Assembly (NCBI RefSeq): GCF_900095265.1
Contig: NZ_LT607651.1
Coordinates: 140,672 to 188,368 of the forward strand
Direction: 5' to 3'
DNA: 47,697 nt
DNA from: Janthinobacterium sp. UMAB-56
GTDB lineage: Bacteria; Pseudomonadota; Gammaproteobacteria; Burkholderiales; Burkholderiaceae_D
Positions 33,569 through 43,299 of this stretch are shown piece after piece. Numbering within the stretch: the stretch's first letter is position 1; each line of letters opens with the position of its first letter. The translations under genes were made by a program, and so were the position numbers. The notes below the pieces were generated by a model, which ran no database searches, was not told the DNA's origin, and saw only the letters and a list, made by a program, of their open reading frames with translations.

Positions 33569-33596
33569 GGGACAGCGGCGGCAGCAGTTTACACGA

Positions 33597-35324
33597 CTAC
33601 CTTACCTTGCCTTCTTTCCAAGCTTGCAGCAACTTATCGTAGGCAATCGTTTCACCCTTCGGTTTTTCATTCGCCAGCTTTTTCCATGGAGCGTGCAAGT
33701 CCGACAGATACTGGTTCGGATTGACCTTGGGATTGAGCTTGGGCGCGCATGCCTTCATGCCTGCCCGCTGCAGGCGCGCCATGACCTGATCCATTTCCTC
33801 GGCCAGGTTATCCATGGCCGCTTGCGGCGTCTTTTCCGCCGTGATGGCCGTGGCCACGTTCTTCCACCACAGCTGCGCCAGCTTCGGATAGTCGGGCACG
33901 TTGTTACCCGTCGGCGTCCACGCCACTCTGGCAGGGCTGCGGTAGAACTCGATCAAGCCGCCGTATTCGTTTGCATGCTTCGTGAAGTAATCGTGGCGGA
34001 TGTCGGAATCGCGAATGAAAGTCAGGCCGACGATGGATTTCTTCAGCGAGACGGTTTTCGAGGTGACAAACTGCGCATACAGCCAGGCGGCGGCCTTGCG
34101 GTCGTCCGGCGTGGACTTGAACAGGAACCAGGAACCCACGTCCTGGTAGCCGTTCTGCATGCCCTCTTTCCAGTACGGACCGTGCGGCGACGGCGCCATG
34201 CGCCATTTCGGCGTGCCGTCCTTGTTGACCACTGGCAAGCCCGGTTTCGTCATGCCGGCCGTAAACGCTGTGTACCAAAAGATTTGCTGGGCGATTTCGC
34301 CCTGCCCAGGCACGGGGCCCGATTCCGAGAAATTCATGCCGTTCGCCTGCGGCGGCGCGTATTTCTTCATCCAGTCGATATATTTCGTCAGCGCAAATAC
34401 GGCCGCCGGCGAATTGGTGGCGCCGCCGCGCGACATCGACGCGCCCACGGGTGTGCACTTGTCGGCCGCCACGCGGATGCCCCATTCATCGACGGGCATG
34501 CCGTTCGGAATGCCCTTGTCGGCCGCGCCAGCCATCGACAACCAGGCATCGGTGAAGCGCCAGCCCAGCGACGGGTCTTTCTTGCCGTAATCCATGTGGC
34601 CATAGACTTTCTTGCCGTCCAGTTCCTTCACGTCATTGGTGAAGAAGTCGGCGATGTCTTCATAGGCGGACCAGTTTTGCGGCACGCCCAGCTCGTAGCC
34701 ATATTTGGCCTTGAACTTGGCTTGCAAATCCTTGCGCGCAAACCAGTCGGCGCGGAACCAGTACAGGTTGGCGAATTGCTGGTCAGGCAATTGATACACC
34801 TTGCCATCGGGCGCCGTGGTAAAGCTGATGCCGATGAAATCCTTCAAATCCAGGCCGGGATTGGTAAATTCCCTGCCCTTGCCAGCCATATAGTCGGACA
34901 GGGGTTCGACGGCGCCATAGCGGTAATGCGTGCCGATCAGGTCGGAATCGGAAATCCAGCCGTCATAGATGCTCTTGCCCGACTGCATGGAGGTCTGCAG
35001 CTTTTCCACCACGTCGCCTTCCTGGATGATGTCGTGGCGCACCTTGATGCCCGTGATTTCTTCAAAGGCCTTGGCCAGGGTCTTCGATTCGTAGACGTGG
35101 GTATCGATGGTTTCCGAGACCACGGAAATTTCCTTGATGCCCTTGGCTTTCAACTTGGCCGCCGCATCGATGAACCATTTCATTTCAGCAAGCTGTTGCT
35201 GCTTGCTCAGGCTGGATGGCTGGAATTCCTTGTCGATCCAGGTTTGCGCCTGCCTGGCATCAGCCAGGACTGCATTCGACACGAGCATGGCCGCAGCCGC
35301 GAAGACCGTGAACTTCAATTTCAT
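33597..35324 (-). CDS. glpV: glycerol ABC transporter substrate-binding protein
   Basis: A 575-residue periplasmic binding protein, long for the family, with a signal peptide (MKLKFTVFAAAAMLVSNAVL, cut near residue 21). It follows the pattern of the extracellular solute-binding proteins of the GlpV type: IKEISVVSETIDTHVYESKT, GIKVRHDIIQEGDVVEKL, then SDSDLIGTHYRYGAVEPL and the C-terminal PDDRKAAAWLYAQF. Identity as glycerol-specific is from its place in the glpDSTPQUV order and not from binding residues. It would capture glycerol in the periplasm for the GlpPQ permease. AAGGAGAT precedes the ATG at 35324. It is followed by glpK and preceded by glpU. Confidence 0.9.
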   Translation of the reverse strand: MKLKFTVFAAAAMLVSNAVLADARQAQTWIDKEFQPSSLSKQQQLAEMKWFIDAAAKLKAKGIKEISVVSETIDTHVYESKTLAKAFEEITGIKVRHDIIQEGDVVEKLQTSMQSGKSIYDGWISDSDLIGTHYRYGAVEPLSDYMAGKGREFTNPGLDLKDFIGISFTTAPDGKVYQLPDQQFANLYWFRADWFARKDLQAKFKAKYGYELGVPQNWSAYEDIADFFTNDVKELDGKKVYGHMDYGKKDPSLGWRFTDAWLSMAGAADKGIPNGMPVDEWGIRVAADKCTPVGASMSRGGATNSPAAVFALTKYIDWMKKYAPPQANGMNFSESGPVPGQGEIAQQIFWYTAFTAGMTKPGLPVVNKDGTPKWRMAPSPHGPYWKEGMQNGYQDVGSWFLFKSTPDDRKAAAWLYAQFVTSKTVSLKKSIVGLTFIRDSDIRHDYFTKHANEYGGLIEFYRSPARVAWTPTGNNVPDYPKLAQLWWKNVATAITAEKTPQAAMDNLAEEMDQVMARLQRAGMKACAPKLNPKVNPNQYLSDLHAPWKKLANEKPKGETIAYDKLLQAWKEGKVR

Positions 35325-35396
35325 CGTGAATCTCCTTTTATTTTATTGCCGGCCGCCTGCTGACGGTCCGGCCTCCATCAACACCGGCAAGCCGGC

Positions 35397-35699
35397 TCAC
35401 CCCCACCGCATGACAAGCAACAACAAGACAAAACTGATGGCAGCACCTATCGCCTGCTGCATTTCCGTGAAACCGGCCCAGGCCAGGTTGACATAGGCCG
35501 CCGTGAGCAAGCCGATGAACAAACGGTCGCCGCGCGTGGTCGGCATGGGCAAGAAGCCCTTGCGTGCGATGCTGGGCGAGCGGATTTCCCACACTGTCAT
35601 GCCCGCCAGCATCAAGCCGATACAAATGAAGAAAATGGCCACTTCCGGCGTCCAGGCCATCCAGCCGAACAGGCTGGCTGTGCTATCGGTATTTTCCAT
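35397..35699 (-). CDS. glpU: GlpU-like DUF2160 small membrane protein
   Basis: A 100-residue membrane protein of the DUF2160 family with three hydrophobic segments: AIFFICIGLMLAGMTVWEI (about 17-35), RLFIGLLTAAYVNLAWAGF and AAISFVLLLLVMRWG at the end. A conserved-looking cytoplasmic loop RSPSIARKGFLPMPTTRGD lies between segments 1 and 2. The protein always accompanies the glycerol ABC permeases in this cluster type; its role is unknown to me and it may stabilise the permease. The ATG at 35699 lies 1 base after the stop of glpQ, so the two are coupled. A 72-base gap follows before glpV. Confidence 0.85.
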   Translation of the reverse strand: MENTDSTASLFGWMAWTPEVAIFFICIGLMLAGMTVWEIRSPSIARKGFLPMPTTRGDRLFIGLLTAAYVNLAWAGFTEMQQAIGAAISFVLLLLVMRWG

Positions 35700-35700
35700 G

Positions 35701-36503
<803 letters not shown>

Positions 36504-36507
<4 letters not shown>

Positions 36508-37388
36508 TTCTGGTCTCCCGTGCCGACGCGCTGCATCCACGTGTACAGCACAAAGCAGAACAGCAGGATGATGAGGAAATAGATCAGTGAGAAGGCCGAG
36601 GCCGGCCCCAGGTCGAACTGGCCCACGGCCTTTTGCGTCAGGTATTGCGACAAAAAGGTGGTGGCATTGCCGGGCCCGCCGCCCGTCAGCACGAACGGTT
36701 CCGTGTAGATCATGAAACTGTCCATGAAGCGCAGCAAGACGGCGATCATCAGCACATTGCGCAGTTTCGGCAGCTGAATGTAGCGGAACACGGCCAGGCG
36801 CGAGGCACCGTCGATGCGCGCCGCCTGGTAATACGCGTCGGGAATGGCGCGCAAACCCGCATAGCACAGCAGCACCACCAAGGGCGTCCAGTGCCAGATA
36901 TCCATCACCATCACCGTCAGCCAGGCGTCGAGCGAATTGCCGTTATAGTTGTAATCAAAGCCCAGCTGGTTCAGGGTGTAGCCCATCAGGCCGATATCGC
37001 CACGGCCAAAGATTTGCCAGATGGTACCCACCACGTTCCAGGGAATCAGCAAGGGCAGCGCGATCAGCACCAGCGCCAGCGAGGCCTTCCAGCCATCGGC
37101 CGGCATGCACAGGGCAATCAGAATGCCCAGCGGAATCTGGATCGCCAGCACGCAGCCGGAAAACAGCAACTGGCGCAGCAAGGCGCTGTGCAAGTCGCCG
37201 TCCAGCATGACCATGCGGAACCACTCGGTGCCCACAAACACCTTTTGCGTGGGACTCAAAATATCCTGCACGGAATAGTTCACCACCGTCATCAGGGGCA
37301 GGATGGCGGAAAAGGCCACGCACAGCAGCACGGGCAGTATCAGTAGCCAGGCGCGGCGGTTATTGTCGGTTTTACCGTTATGTATCAT
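36504..37388 (-). CDS. glpP: glycerol ABC transporter permease (GlpP)
   Basis: A 294-residue inner-membrane permease of the MalF type, with six membrane segments beginning WLLILPVLLCVAFSAILPLM. The EAA loop is AARIDGASRLAVFRYIQLP (about residues 190-208). It pairs with GlpQ to form the membrane channel and contacts the ATPases GlpS and GlpT. The start overlaps the stop of glpT by one base, and the stop overlaps glpQ by 4 bases, so translation is tightly coupled. Order and overlaps match the glpSTPQUV clusters known from rhizobia. The name follows that system; in E. coli glpP is unused. Confidence 0.92.
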
Positions 37389-38479
37389 CAGGCCACCCGC
37401 TTATCGTTGACGTAGAACAAAGTGCGTTGCTGGGGAAAGCGCAGCCGCACAGCCTGGCCAGGCTGGGCCTCGATGGCGCGCAGCTTGGCCGCCACCGTGG
37501 CGCCGCCCAGCTGGAATTCCGCCAGGTAATGCGTGCCCATATTGCGCACGGCAGTGACGCTGGCAGCCAGGGTGTCATCGCCCCCTTCTTCCGCCTTCAG
37601 GCACTCGACAAACTCGGGCCGCACGCCCACGGTGATCTTGCCTTGCGCGCCAGACAAGGCCGCGCGCGCCGTGCCGGACAGGGCCAGCGGCTGGCCCGCC
37701 ACCCTCGCCACGCCATCGTCGAGCGTGCAATCGAGCAAGTTCATGCCCGGGTTGCCGATGAAATAACCGACAAACGTGTGTTCCGGCTCTTCGAACAGCG
37801 CTTGCGCGCTGCCTGTCTGCACCACTTCGCCCTGCGTCATGACGACCACCTGGTCGGCAAAGGTCAACGCTTCCACCTGGTCGTGCGTGACGTAGATCAA
37901 CGATAACTTCAATTCGTGGTGGATTTCCTTCAATTTCCTGCGCAGCAGCCATTTCAGGTGCGGGTCGATCACCGTCAGCGGTTCGTCGAACAGCACGGCC
38001 GCCACGTCGGGACGCACGAGGCCCCGTCCCAGCGAAATTTTTTGCTTGGCATCCACGGACAAGCCGCTGGCACGCAATTTCAAGTCGCCCGTCAATTCCA
38101 GCATCTGCGCCACCTGCTGCACGCGCTTTTTCACTTCGCTCTCTTTCCAGCCGCGATTGCGCAGCGGAAAGGCCAGGTTATCGTGCACGGTCATGGTGTC
38201 GTAGATGACGGGAAACTGGAACACTTGCGCGATATTCCTCGCCTCGGTGGGCAGCTGGGTCACATCCTTGCCGTCGAACAGCACCCTGCCATGCGACGGC
38301 TTCACCAGGCCAGAGATGATATTGAGCAAGGTCGTCTTGCCGCAGCCGGACGGCCCCAGCAAGGCGTAGGCGCCGCCGTCCTGCCATGCCATGCTCATGG
38401 GCCGCAGCGCATAATCGGCGGCTGCCGTGGGGTTCGGTTTGTAGGCGTGAGCCAGGTCGACCAGTTCGATGCGCGCCAT
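37388..38479 (-). CDS. glpT: glycerol ABC transporter ATPase (GlpT-type)
   Basis: A 363-residue MalK-like ATPase. The Walker A GPSGCGKTT is at residues 42-50, the Q-loop Gln88, Walker B VLFDE at 162-166 and the switch His199 (YVTHDQVEAL). The ABC signature at the LSGGQ position reads LSVDA (140-144), a clear degeneration. A C-terminal TOBE region (about 285-355) has VGVRPEFVEC. It pairs with GlpS, whose defects are in the complementary place. ATP hydrolysis powers glycerol import. Start at 38479 (MARIEL) is preferred to an upstream ATG because of length and spacing; the gap to glpS is 1 base. Confidence 0.92.
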   Translation of the reverse strand: MARIELVDLAHAYKPNPTAAADYALRPMSMAWQDGGAYALLGPSGCGKTTLLNIISGLVKPSHGRVLFDGKDVTQLPTEARNIAQVFQFPVIYDTMTVHDNLAFPLRNRGWKESEVKKRVQQVAQMLELTGDLKLRASGLSVDAKQKISLGRGLVRPDVAAVLFDEPLTVIDPHLKWLLRRKLKEIHHELKLSLIYVTHDQVEALTFADQVVVMTQGEVVQTGSAQALFEEPEHTFVGYFIGNPGMNLLDCTLDDGVARVAGQPLALSGTARAALSGAQGKITVGVRPEFVECLKAEEGGDDTLAASVTAVRNMGTHYLAEFQLGGATVAAKLRAIEAQPGQAVRLRFPQQRTLFYVNDKRVA

Positions 38480-38480
38480 G

Positions 38481-39575
38481 TCAGATGCTCCCTGGTTGAG
38501 GGGCGAACAGCAGGCCGCCATCGTCCGCGAAGATCAGCAGGGCATGCGGCTGGCAATACACGGTGCAGGCGCTGCCGATCTCCAGATTGTGCACGCCGCC
38601 AAGCTGCGCCACCAGGGCCAGATCGCCGCGGCGCGCATGCACATACGTTTCCGAGCCGCTGATTTCCGCCAGGTCCACCTGCGCCGCGATGGCCACGTCG
38701 CCATCGGACTGCGGCGACAAGTGCAGGCTGTGCGCGCGCACGCCAAGTATCACTTCCGTGCGGCCCGCCAGGCGGGTGCGCTGCTCGCCGCTCAGGTGGA
38801 TCGCCAGGCCGTCGGCTGCCTGCGCCACGCCCTGCGCATCGACGCGCGCGGGGATCAGATTGATGGGCGGGTCGCTGAAAGTGCGCGCCACGGCGATGGA
38901 ATTGGGGGCATTGAAGACGTCCAGTGTCGACCCCTGCTGCAACAAGCGTCCCTCGTGCAGCACGGCCACGTGGCCGCCCAGTTGCAGCGCTTCCAGCGGT
39001 TCCGTGGTCGCGTACACGACCGTCGTGCTGCCGCTGGAAAACAGTTCCGTCAGTTCGCGGCGCAATTCCTCGCGCAATTTGTAATCGAGGTTGACCAAGG
39101 GCTCGTCGAGCAACAGCAAGGAGGCATCCTTGATCAGCGCGCGCCCCAGCGCCGTGCGCTGCTGCTGGCCACCCGACAATTCTCCCGGCGTGCGCTGCAG
39201 ATACGGCGTGATGTGCAGGCGCTCGGCCAGCGCCAGCACTTTCGCGCGGATCTGCTCCTCGGGCACCTTGCGCAAACGCAAGGGCGAAGCGATATTATCG
39301 TAGACGGTAAAGGCCGGATAATTGATGAATTGCTGGTACACCATGGCCAGGTTACGTTTACTCACGGGCACGCCCGTCACGTCGACGCCATCGGCCGTCA
39401 CGGTGCCCCCGCTGGGCTTGTCCAGGCCAGCCATCACGCGCATCAGGGTGGTCTTGCCGGCACGCGTGGTGCCCAGCAAGACGTTGATGGCGCCCGGCAC
39501 GAGGGCCAGCGACATCGGATATAAAAAGTCGTCAGCCCCCTGCTTCCTGCTGATCTTGTCCAGTACCAGTTGCAC
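38481..39575 (-). CDS. glpS: glycerol ABC transporter ATPase (GlpS-type)
   Basis: A 364-residue MalK-like ATPase. Walker A GTTRAGKTT is at residues 35-43, Gln81 in the Q-loop, the signature LSGGQ at 133-137 and Walker B LLLLDE at 153-158. The switch His of the H-loop is replaced: YATTEPLEAL has Thr191 where GlpT has His199. A TOBE-like C-terminus follows (ILGVRAHSLHL). GlpS and GlpT would form one complete composite site, made by the GlpT P-loop and His with the GlpS signature, and one degenerate site. It is the first ATPase gene after glpD, separated by 73 bases. Confidence 0.92.
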   Translation of the reverse strand: MQLVLDKISRKQGADDFLYPMSLALVPGAINVLLGTTRAGKTTLMRVMAGLDKPSGGTVTADGVDVTGVPVSKRNLAMVYQQFINYPAFTVYDNIASPLRLRKVPEEQIRAKVLALAERLHITPYLQRTPGELSGGQQQRTALGRALIKDASLLLLDEPLVNLDYKLREELRRELTELFSSGSTTVVYATTEPLEALQLGGHVAVLHEGRLLQQGSTLDVFNAPNSIAVARTFSDPPINLIPARVDAQGVAQAADGLAIHLSGEQRTRLAGRTEVILGVRAHSLHLSPQSDGDVAIAAQVDLAEISGSETYVHARRGDLALVAQLGGVHNLEIGSACTVYCQPHALLIFADDGGLLFAPQPGSI

Positions 39576-39648
39576 GCGCTTCTCCTCCAGTGAATATTCT
39601 TATTCTTCGCCGCACCCTCTGCGGGGCGCGGTCGCCAACGTGACGTTC

Positions 39649-41220
39649 TTACGGCAACAAGGGGTGCTGCAACAGCCAGGCATCGAGCCTGCCTGCCGTC
39701 TCGCGCGGCAGGTGCAGGCCCAGCTTGGAGCGCCGCCACAGGATGTCGGCCGCGCCGACAGCCCATTCATGGCGCCGCAAATAATCGACTTCCGCCGCAT
39801 ACAGGCCGGCGGCAATTTCCTCGCCCATGGCCGCCACGTCCGTCCGCCCGTCGAGCAGCAGATGGATGCGCGTGCCGTAAGCGCGCGCATAGCGCGCCAC
39901 CAGCGCCGCCGGCAGCCATGCATAGTCGCGCTGCAAGCCTTGCACGAACTGGCCGAATTCGCGCACCGACCTGTTCTGCGGCGTGCTGCCGAATACGTCG
40001 CCGCCGGGCAGGCATGCGTGTTCCGTCCAGGCTGGCCGCGTGCTGCCCAACAGCGGCGCCAACATATCCAGTGCTTCCTCGGCCAGCTTGCGGAAGGTGG
40101 TGATCTTGCCGCCGAAAACGCTGAGCAGCGGCGCCCCTTCCTGGTCCAGCTCGAAGCGGTAATCGCGCGTGACAGCCTTGGCATCGGCCGCCGCGTCTTC
40201 CACCAGCGGGCGCACGCCCGCATACGTCCAGACCACGTCGGCTGGGACAATGGGATTGCTGAAATAGTAACTGGAAAGCTCGCACAAGTAACGAATTTCC
40301 TCGTCATCGATTTCCACCTTGCCGCTGTCGCCGTGGTAATCGAGATCGGTCGTGCCGATCAGGGTGAAGTCGTGTTCATACGGAATGGCAAATACGATGC
40401 GCCCGTCCGGATGCTGGAAGATATAGGCATGATCATGCGCGTACAGGCGCTTGACGACGATATGGCTACCCTTGATCAGGCGCAAATGCCGGCCCTGTGC
40501 GCCGGGCGCCGCCTGCTGCAGGAATTCGGCCGTCCATGGACCGGCCGCATTGACGACGCTGCGCGCGCGCACCAGCGTCTGCCTGCCGCCGGCATGGCGC
40601 AAAGTGGCCAGCCAGGAATCGTCCTCACCCTCGCCCTGGCGCACGAGCGCCGTGCAGCGCGTCTGCGTCAGCACGTGCGCGCCCTTGTTGGCCGCGTCGA
40701 TGGCGTTCAAGACCACCAGGCGTGCATCGTCGACCCAGCCATCGGAATACACGAAGCCGCGCTTGAATTCGGGTTTTAACGGTTTGCCGGCCGCGTGGCG
40801 CGCAAGGTCGACGCCGTGCGAGGCAGGCAGGATTTCCCGCTTCGCCAGCATGTCGTAGAGGAAGAGGCCGGCGCGTATCAGCCAGGCCGGGCGCTGGCCC
40901 TGCGCGTGCGGCATGACAAAGCGCAGCGGCCACATGATGTGCGGTGCCGAGCGCAGCAGCACTTCGCGCTCGATCAGCGCCTTGCGCACGAGGCCGAATT
41001 CATAGTATTCGAGGTAGCGCAGGCCGCCGTGTATCAGCTTGGTGGAAGCCGACGAAGTATGCGCGGCCAGGTCGTCCTTTTCGCACAGCACCACGGACAA
41101 GCCCCGTCCGGCCGCGTCGCGGGCGATGCCGGCACCATTGATGCCGCCGCCCACCACCAGCAGGTCGCACTCCATCGCCGATTCCTGCGCTGCGTCGTTT
41201 CCCTGCTGTACTGAGGCCAT
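39649..41220 (-). CDS. glpD: aerobic glycerol-3-phosphate dehydrogenase
   Basis: A 523-residue FAD enzyme of normal length. The FAD motif VVGGGINGAGIARDAAGRG is near residues 20-38, followed by the family TSSASTKLIHGGLRYLE. Other blocks are RLIKGSHIVV, IFQHPDGRIVFAIPYE, TLIGTTDLDYHGD and FGGKITTFRKLAEEAL. It oxidises glycerol 3-phosphate to dihydroxyacetone phosphate at the inner membrane and gives electrons to quinone. I chose the ATG at 41220, with GGAG 5 bases upstream; an earlier ATG at 41268 lacks such a site. It is first in the cluster and divergent from glpR across 194 bases that hold operator-like repeats. Confidence 0.95.
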   Translation of the reverse strand: MASVQQGNDAAQESAMECDLLVVGGGINGAGIARDAAGRGLSVVLCEKDDLAAHTSSASTKLIHGGLRYLEYYEFGLVRKALIEREVLLRSAPHIMWPLRFVMPHAQGQRPAWLIRAGLFLYDMLAKREILPASHGVDLARHAAGKPLKPEFKRGFVYSDGWVDDARLVVLNAIDAANKGAHVLTQTRCTALVRQGEGEDDSWLATLRHAGGRQTLVRARSVVNAAGPWTAEFLQQAAPGAQGRHLRLIKGSHIVVKRLYAHDHAYIFQHPDGRIVFAIPYEHDFTLIGTTDLDYHGDSGKVEIDDEEIRYLCELSSYYFSNPIVPADVVWTYAGVRPLVEDAAADAKAVTRDYRFELDQEGAPLLSVFGGKITTFRKLAEEALDMLAPLLGSTRPAWTEHACLPGGDVFGSTPQNRSVREFGQFVQGLQRDYAWLPAALVARYARAYGTRIHLLLDGRTDVAAMGEEIAAGLYAAEVDYLRRHEWAVGAADILWRRSKLGLHLPRETAGRLDAWLLQHPLLP

Positions 41221-41335
41221 CGGGACTCCATCGTTATCCAGGACAGGCGACCAAGAAAGACTAGGCACGCCCGGCGACTGTGGTTAAGATCAATACGGAT
41301 GTCATACGAATGCAATATGGATAAGATTACGCCAT

Positions 41336-41398
41336 AAATCGAACTCATAGCAACATATTTTCACCCAAATTTGTTCGATTTTGTTCGCTTGTGAAAAT
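41336..41398. promoter_or_regulatory. nested repeats, candidate GlpR operators between glpD and glpR
   Basis: The shared promoter region has AAATCGAAC (41336-41344) inverted as GTTCGATTT (41373-41381). TTGTTCG occurs twice in direct order (41371-41377, 41381-41387). An outer dyad is ATTTTCAC (41357-41364) with GTGAAAAT (41391-41398). TGTTCG is the half-site core of known GlpR operators in E. coli. The position between glpD and glpR fits repression of both. Confidence 0.5.
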
Positions 41399-41414
41399 TT
41401 AAAGAGACACACCC

Positions 41415-42176
41415 ATGAATTTGAATCCCCGCCAGCGCCGCTTGCTTGAAGTGGTGCGTCAGAAAGTCACCATGTCGGTCGAGGAGTTGGCCCAGCAACT
41501 TGACGTCACACCGCAAACCGTGCGGCGCGACGTCAAGCAGATGGAAGAAGCGCGCCTGCTGGCCCGCTATCACGGTGGCGTGGGCTTGCCCTCATCCGTG
41601 GAAAACATCGATTACAACCAGCGCCAGGTATTCAACAGCGAAGCCAAGCGGCGCATCGCCAACGCCGTGGCGGCGCAAGTGCCGCATGGCTGTTCGCTCC
41701 TGATCAATATCGGCACCACCACCGAGGAAGTGGCGCGCGCGCTGGGACAGCACACGGGCTTGCACGTGGTGACGAACAACCTGAACGTGGCCGCCATCCT
41801 GGCCGACAACGCCGCCTGCGAAGTCATCGTGGCCGGCGGCGTGGTGCGCGGGCGCGACCGCGGCATCGTGGGCGAGGCCACCATCGACTTCATCCGCCAG
41901 TTCAAGGTCGATATCGGCATCATCGGCATTTCCAGCATCGACGAAGACGGCAGCTTGCGCGACTTCGATGCGCGCGAAGTGAAAGTGGCGCAAGCCATCA
42001 TCGAGCAGTCGCGCGAAGTGTGGCTGGTGGCCGACCAGCATAAATTCGGCCGCAAGGCCCTGGTGCGCCTGGCCGACCTGGCGCAAGTCGACATCCTGTT
42101 TACCGATGCGCCGCCGCCGGCCCGCTTTGCCGAAGTACTGCGCGAAGCGAGCGTGAAGGTGGTGGTGGCCGTCTGA
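41415..42176 (+). CDS. glpR: DeoR family regulator GlpR
   Basis: A 253-residue DeoR-type repressor. The N-terminal helix-turn-helix is MSVEELAQQLDVTPQTVRRD (about 20-39), followed by the family RYHGGVGLPSS turn. The C-terminal sugar-phosphate sensor has INIGTTTEEVARAL, VVTNNLNVAAIL, VIVAGGVVRGRDRGIVGEAT and WLVADQHKFGRKALV. It should bind glycerol 3-phosphate and release the glp operon. It is divergent from glpD, with repeats between them. Length and motifs match E. coli GlpR closely. Confidence 0.93.
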   Translation: MNLNPRQRRLLEVVRQKVTMSVEELAQQLDVTPQTVRRDVKQMEEARLLARYHGGVGLPSSVENIDYNQRQVFNSEAKRRIANAVAAQVPHGCSLLINIGTTTEEVARALGQHTGLHVVTNNLNVAAILADNAACEVIVAGGVVRGRDRGIVGEATIDFIRQFKVDIGIIGISSIDEDGSLRDFDAREVKVAQAIIEQSREVWLVADQHKFGRKALVRLADLAQVDILFTDAPPPARFAEVLREASVKVVVAV

Positions 42177-42213
42177 CGACGAGCATCCCACGGCTGGTGG
42201 CGGACGCCATCGT

Positions 42214-42235
42214 CGGGCAAGACCGGACCTGCCCG
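42214..42235. terminator. hairpin between convergent genes
   Basis: CGGGCA (42214-42219) and TGCCCG (42230-42235) form a 6-bp stem between the glpR stop and the stop of the MDR oxidoreductase gene. There is no T run, so it is a weak candidate for transcription termination. Confidence 0.25.
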
Positions 42236-42237
42236 GC

Positions 42238-43242
42238 TCAGTGCGCGATGGCAAGCTTGCCGAAGTGGCGCCCGCCGGCAGCCAGTTCCGCATACGCTGC
42301 GGCCGTGTCGTCGATGCTGAACACGCGGTCGATGACGGGCACGATGCGATGTGCGGCGATGGCCTGGGCCGCCTGCGCCAGGTCGGCCACGGAACCGGTA
42401 TTGTTGCCGACGATGCGCAAGGCCTTGACGATGACTGGCAGCAAGTCGATGCTGGCGGCCGTGCCGCCGACAAAGCCCACCGTGAAGATCGTGCCCCCCA
42501 CCGCTGCCGCGTTGAGCGAGCGCACGATGGTGGCGCCGCCCACGGTCTCGACCACCAGGTCGGCACCCCGCCCACCGGTCAGTTTCAGCACCTCCGCGTC
42601 CCAGGCGGGCGTGGCCCGATAGTTGATCAGGTGATCGGCGCCCAACTGGCGCGCACGTTCCAGCTTTTCATCGCTGGACGACGCCAGGATCACCGTGGCG
42701 CCCGACGCCTTGGCGAACTGCAAGGCAAACAGGCTGACGCCGCCCGTTCCCAGCAACAACACCACCGATCCGGGGTGCACTGGCGCAGAACGCACGGCGT
42801 TCCAGGCCGTCGTCGCCGCGATGGGCAGCGCCGCGCCCTGGACAAAATCAAGGTGGGCCGGCAAGGCGACCAGGCTGGCGGCGGGAACGGCCACGTATTC
42901 GGCCAGCGAGCCCGGCAAGGTGACGCCGCGCATTGCACCCACCATGTGCGGCGTGATGGCACCGCCCTGCCAGTGCGGCATGAAGTGCGGAATGACGCGA
43001 TCGCCGACGGCCAGGCCGCTGACGCCCTCGCCCAGCGCCGCCACCTCCCCTGCGCCGTCGGCGACAGGGATCAGCGGAAAGGTCGCGCCGGCAAAGTTGC
43101 CCGTCGCAATGGCCACATCCAGGAAGTTGAGTGTGGCGGCGCGCAAGCGCAGCAGCACCTCGCCCCGGCCGGCCTGCGGCTCGGGCAGCCCGGTCGGGCG
43201 AAACGCGGTGAGGGAAGGAGCGGTCAGTTGTATGGCTTTCAT
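42238..43242 (-). CDS. zinc-independent MDR/quinone oxidoreductase
   Basis: A 334-residue medium-chain dehydrogenase/reductase. The N-terminal GroES-like part has ATLNFLDVAIATGNFAG and PVADGAGEVAALGEGV. The NADP-binding motif is LLLGTGGVSLFALQFAKASG (about 165-185), then SSSDEKLERARQLGADHLINY. The zinc-ligand Cys cluster of true alcohol dehydrogenases is absent, so a quinone oxidoreductase or enoyl reductase role is likely. It uses NAD(P)H. The ATG at 43242 gives the standard MKAIQL start. It is divergent from a LysR-type regulator, across 123 bases that contain an inverted repeat. Confidence 0.88.
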   Translation of the reverse strand: MKAIQLTAPSLTAFRPTGLPEPQAGRGEVLLRLRAATLNFLDVAIATGNFAGATFPLIPVADGAGEVAALGEGVSGLAVGDRVIPHFMPHWQGGAITPHMVGAMRGVTLPGSLAEYVAVPAASLVALPAHLDFVQGAALPIAATTAWNAVRSAPVHPGSVVLLLGTGGVSLFALQFAKASGATVILASSSDEKLERARQLGADHLINYRATPAWDAEVLKLTGGRGADLVVETVGGATIVRSLNAAAVGGTIFTVGFVGGTAASIDLLPVIVKALRIVGNNTGSVADLAQAAQAIAAHRIVPVIDRVFSIDDTAAAYAELAAGGRHFGKLAIAH

Positions 43243-43299
43243 GGTCTGTTCTCGGGCGAAGTTTGTCAGGATGGCCGCACGCTGGCGGGAAACAATCAG

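Noticed and set aside
35325..35396. GGCCGG-rich inverted repeats between glpU and glpV as an attenuator
   Set aside because: The stems are short, self-palindromic and lack a T run or an anti-stem; a stabilising role cannot be shown from sequence.
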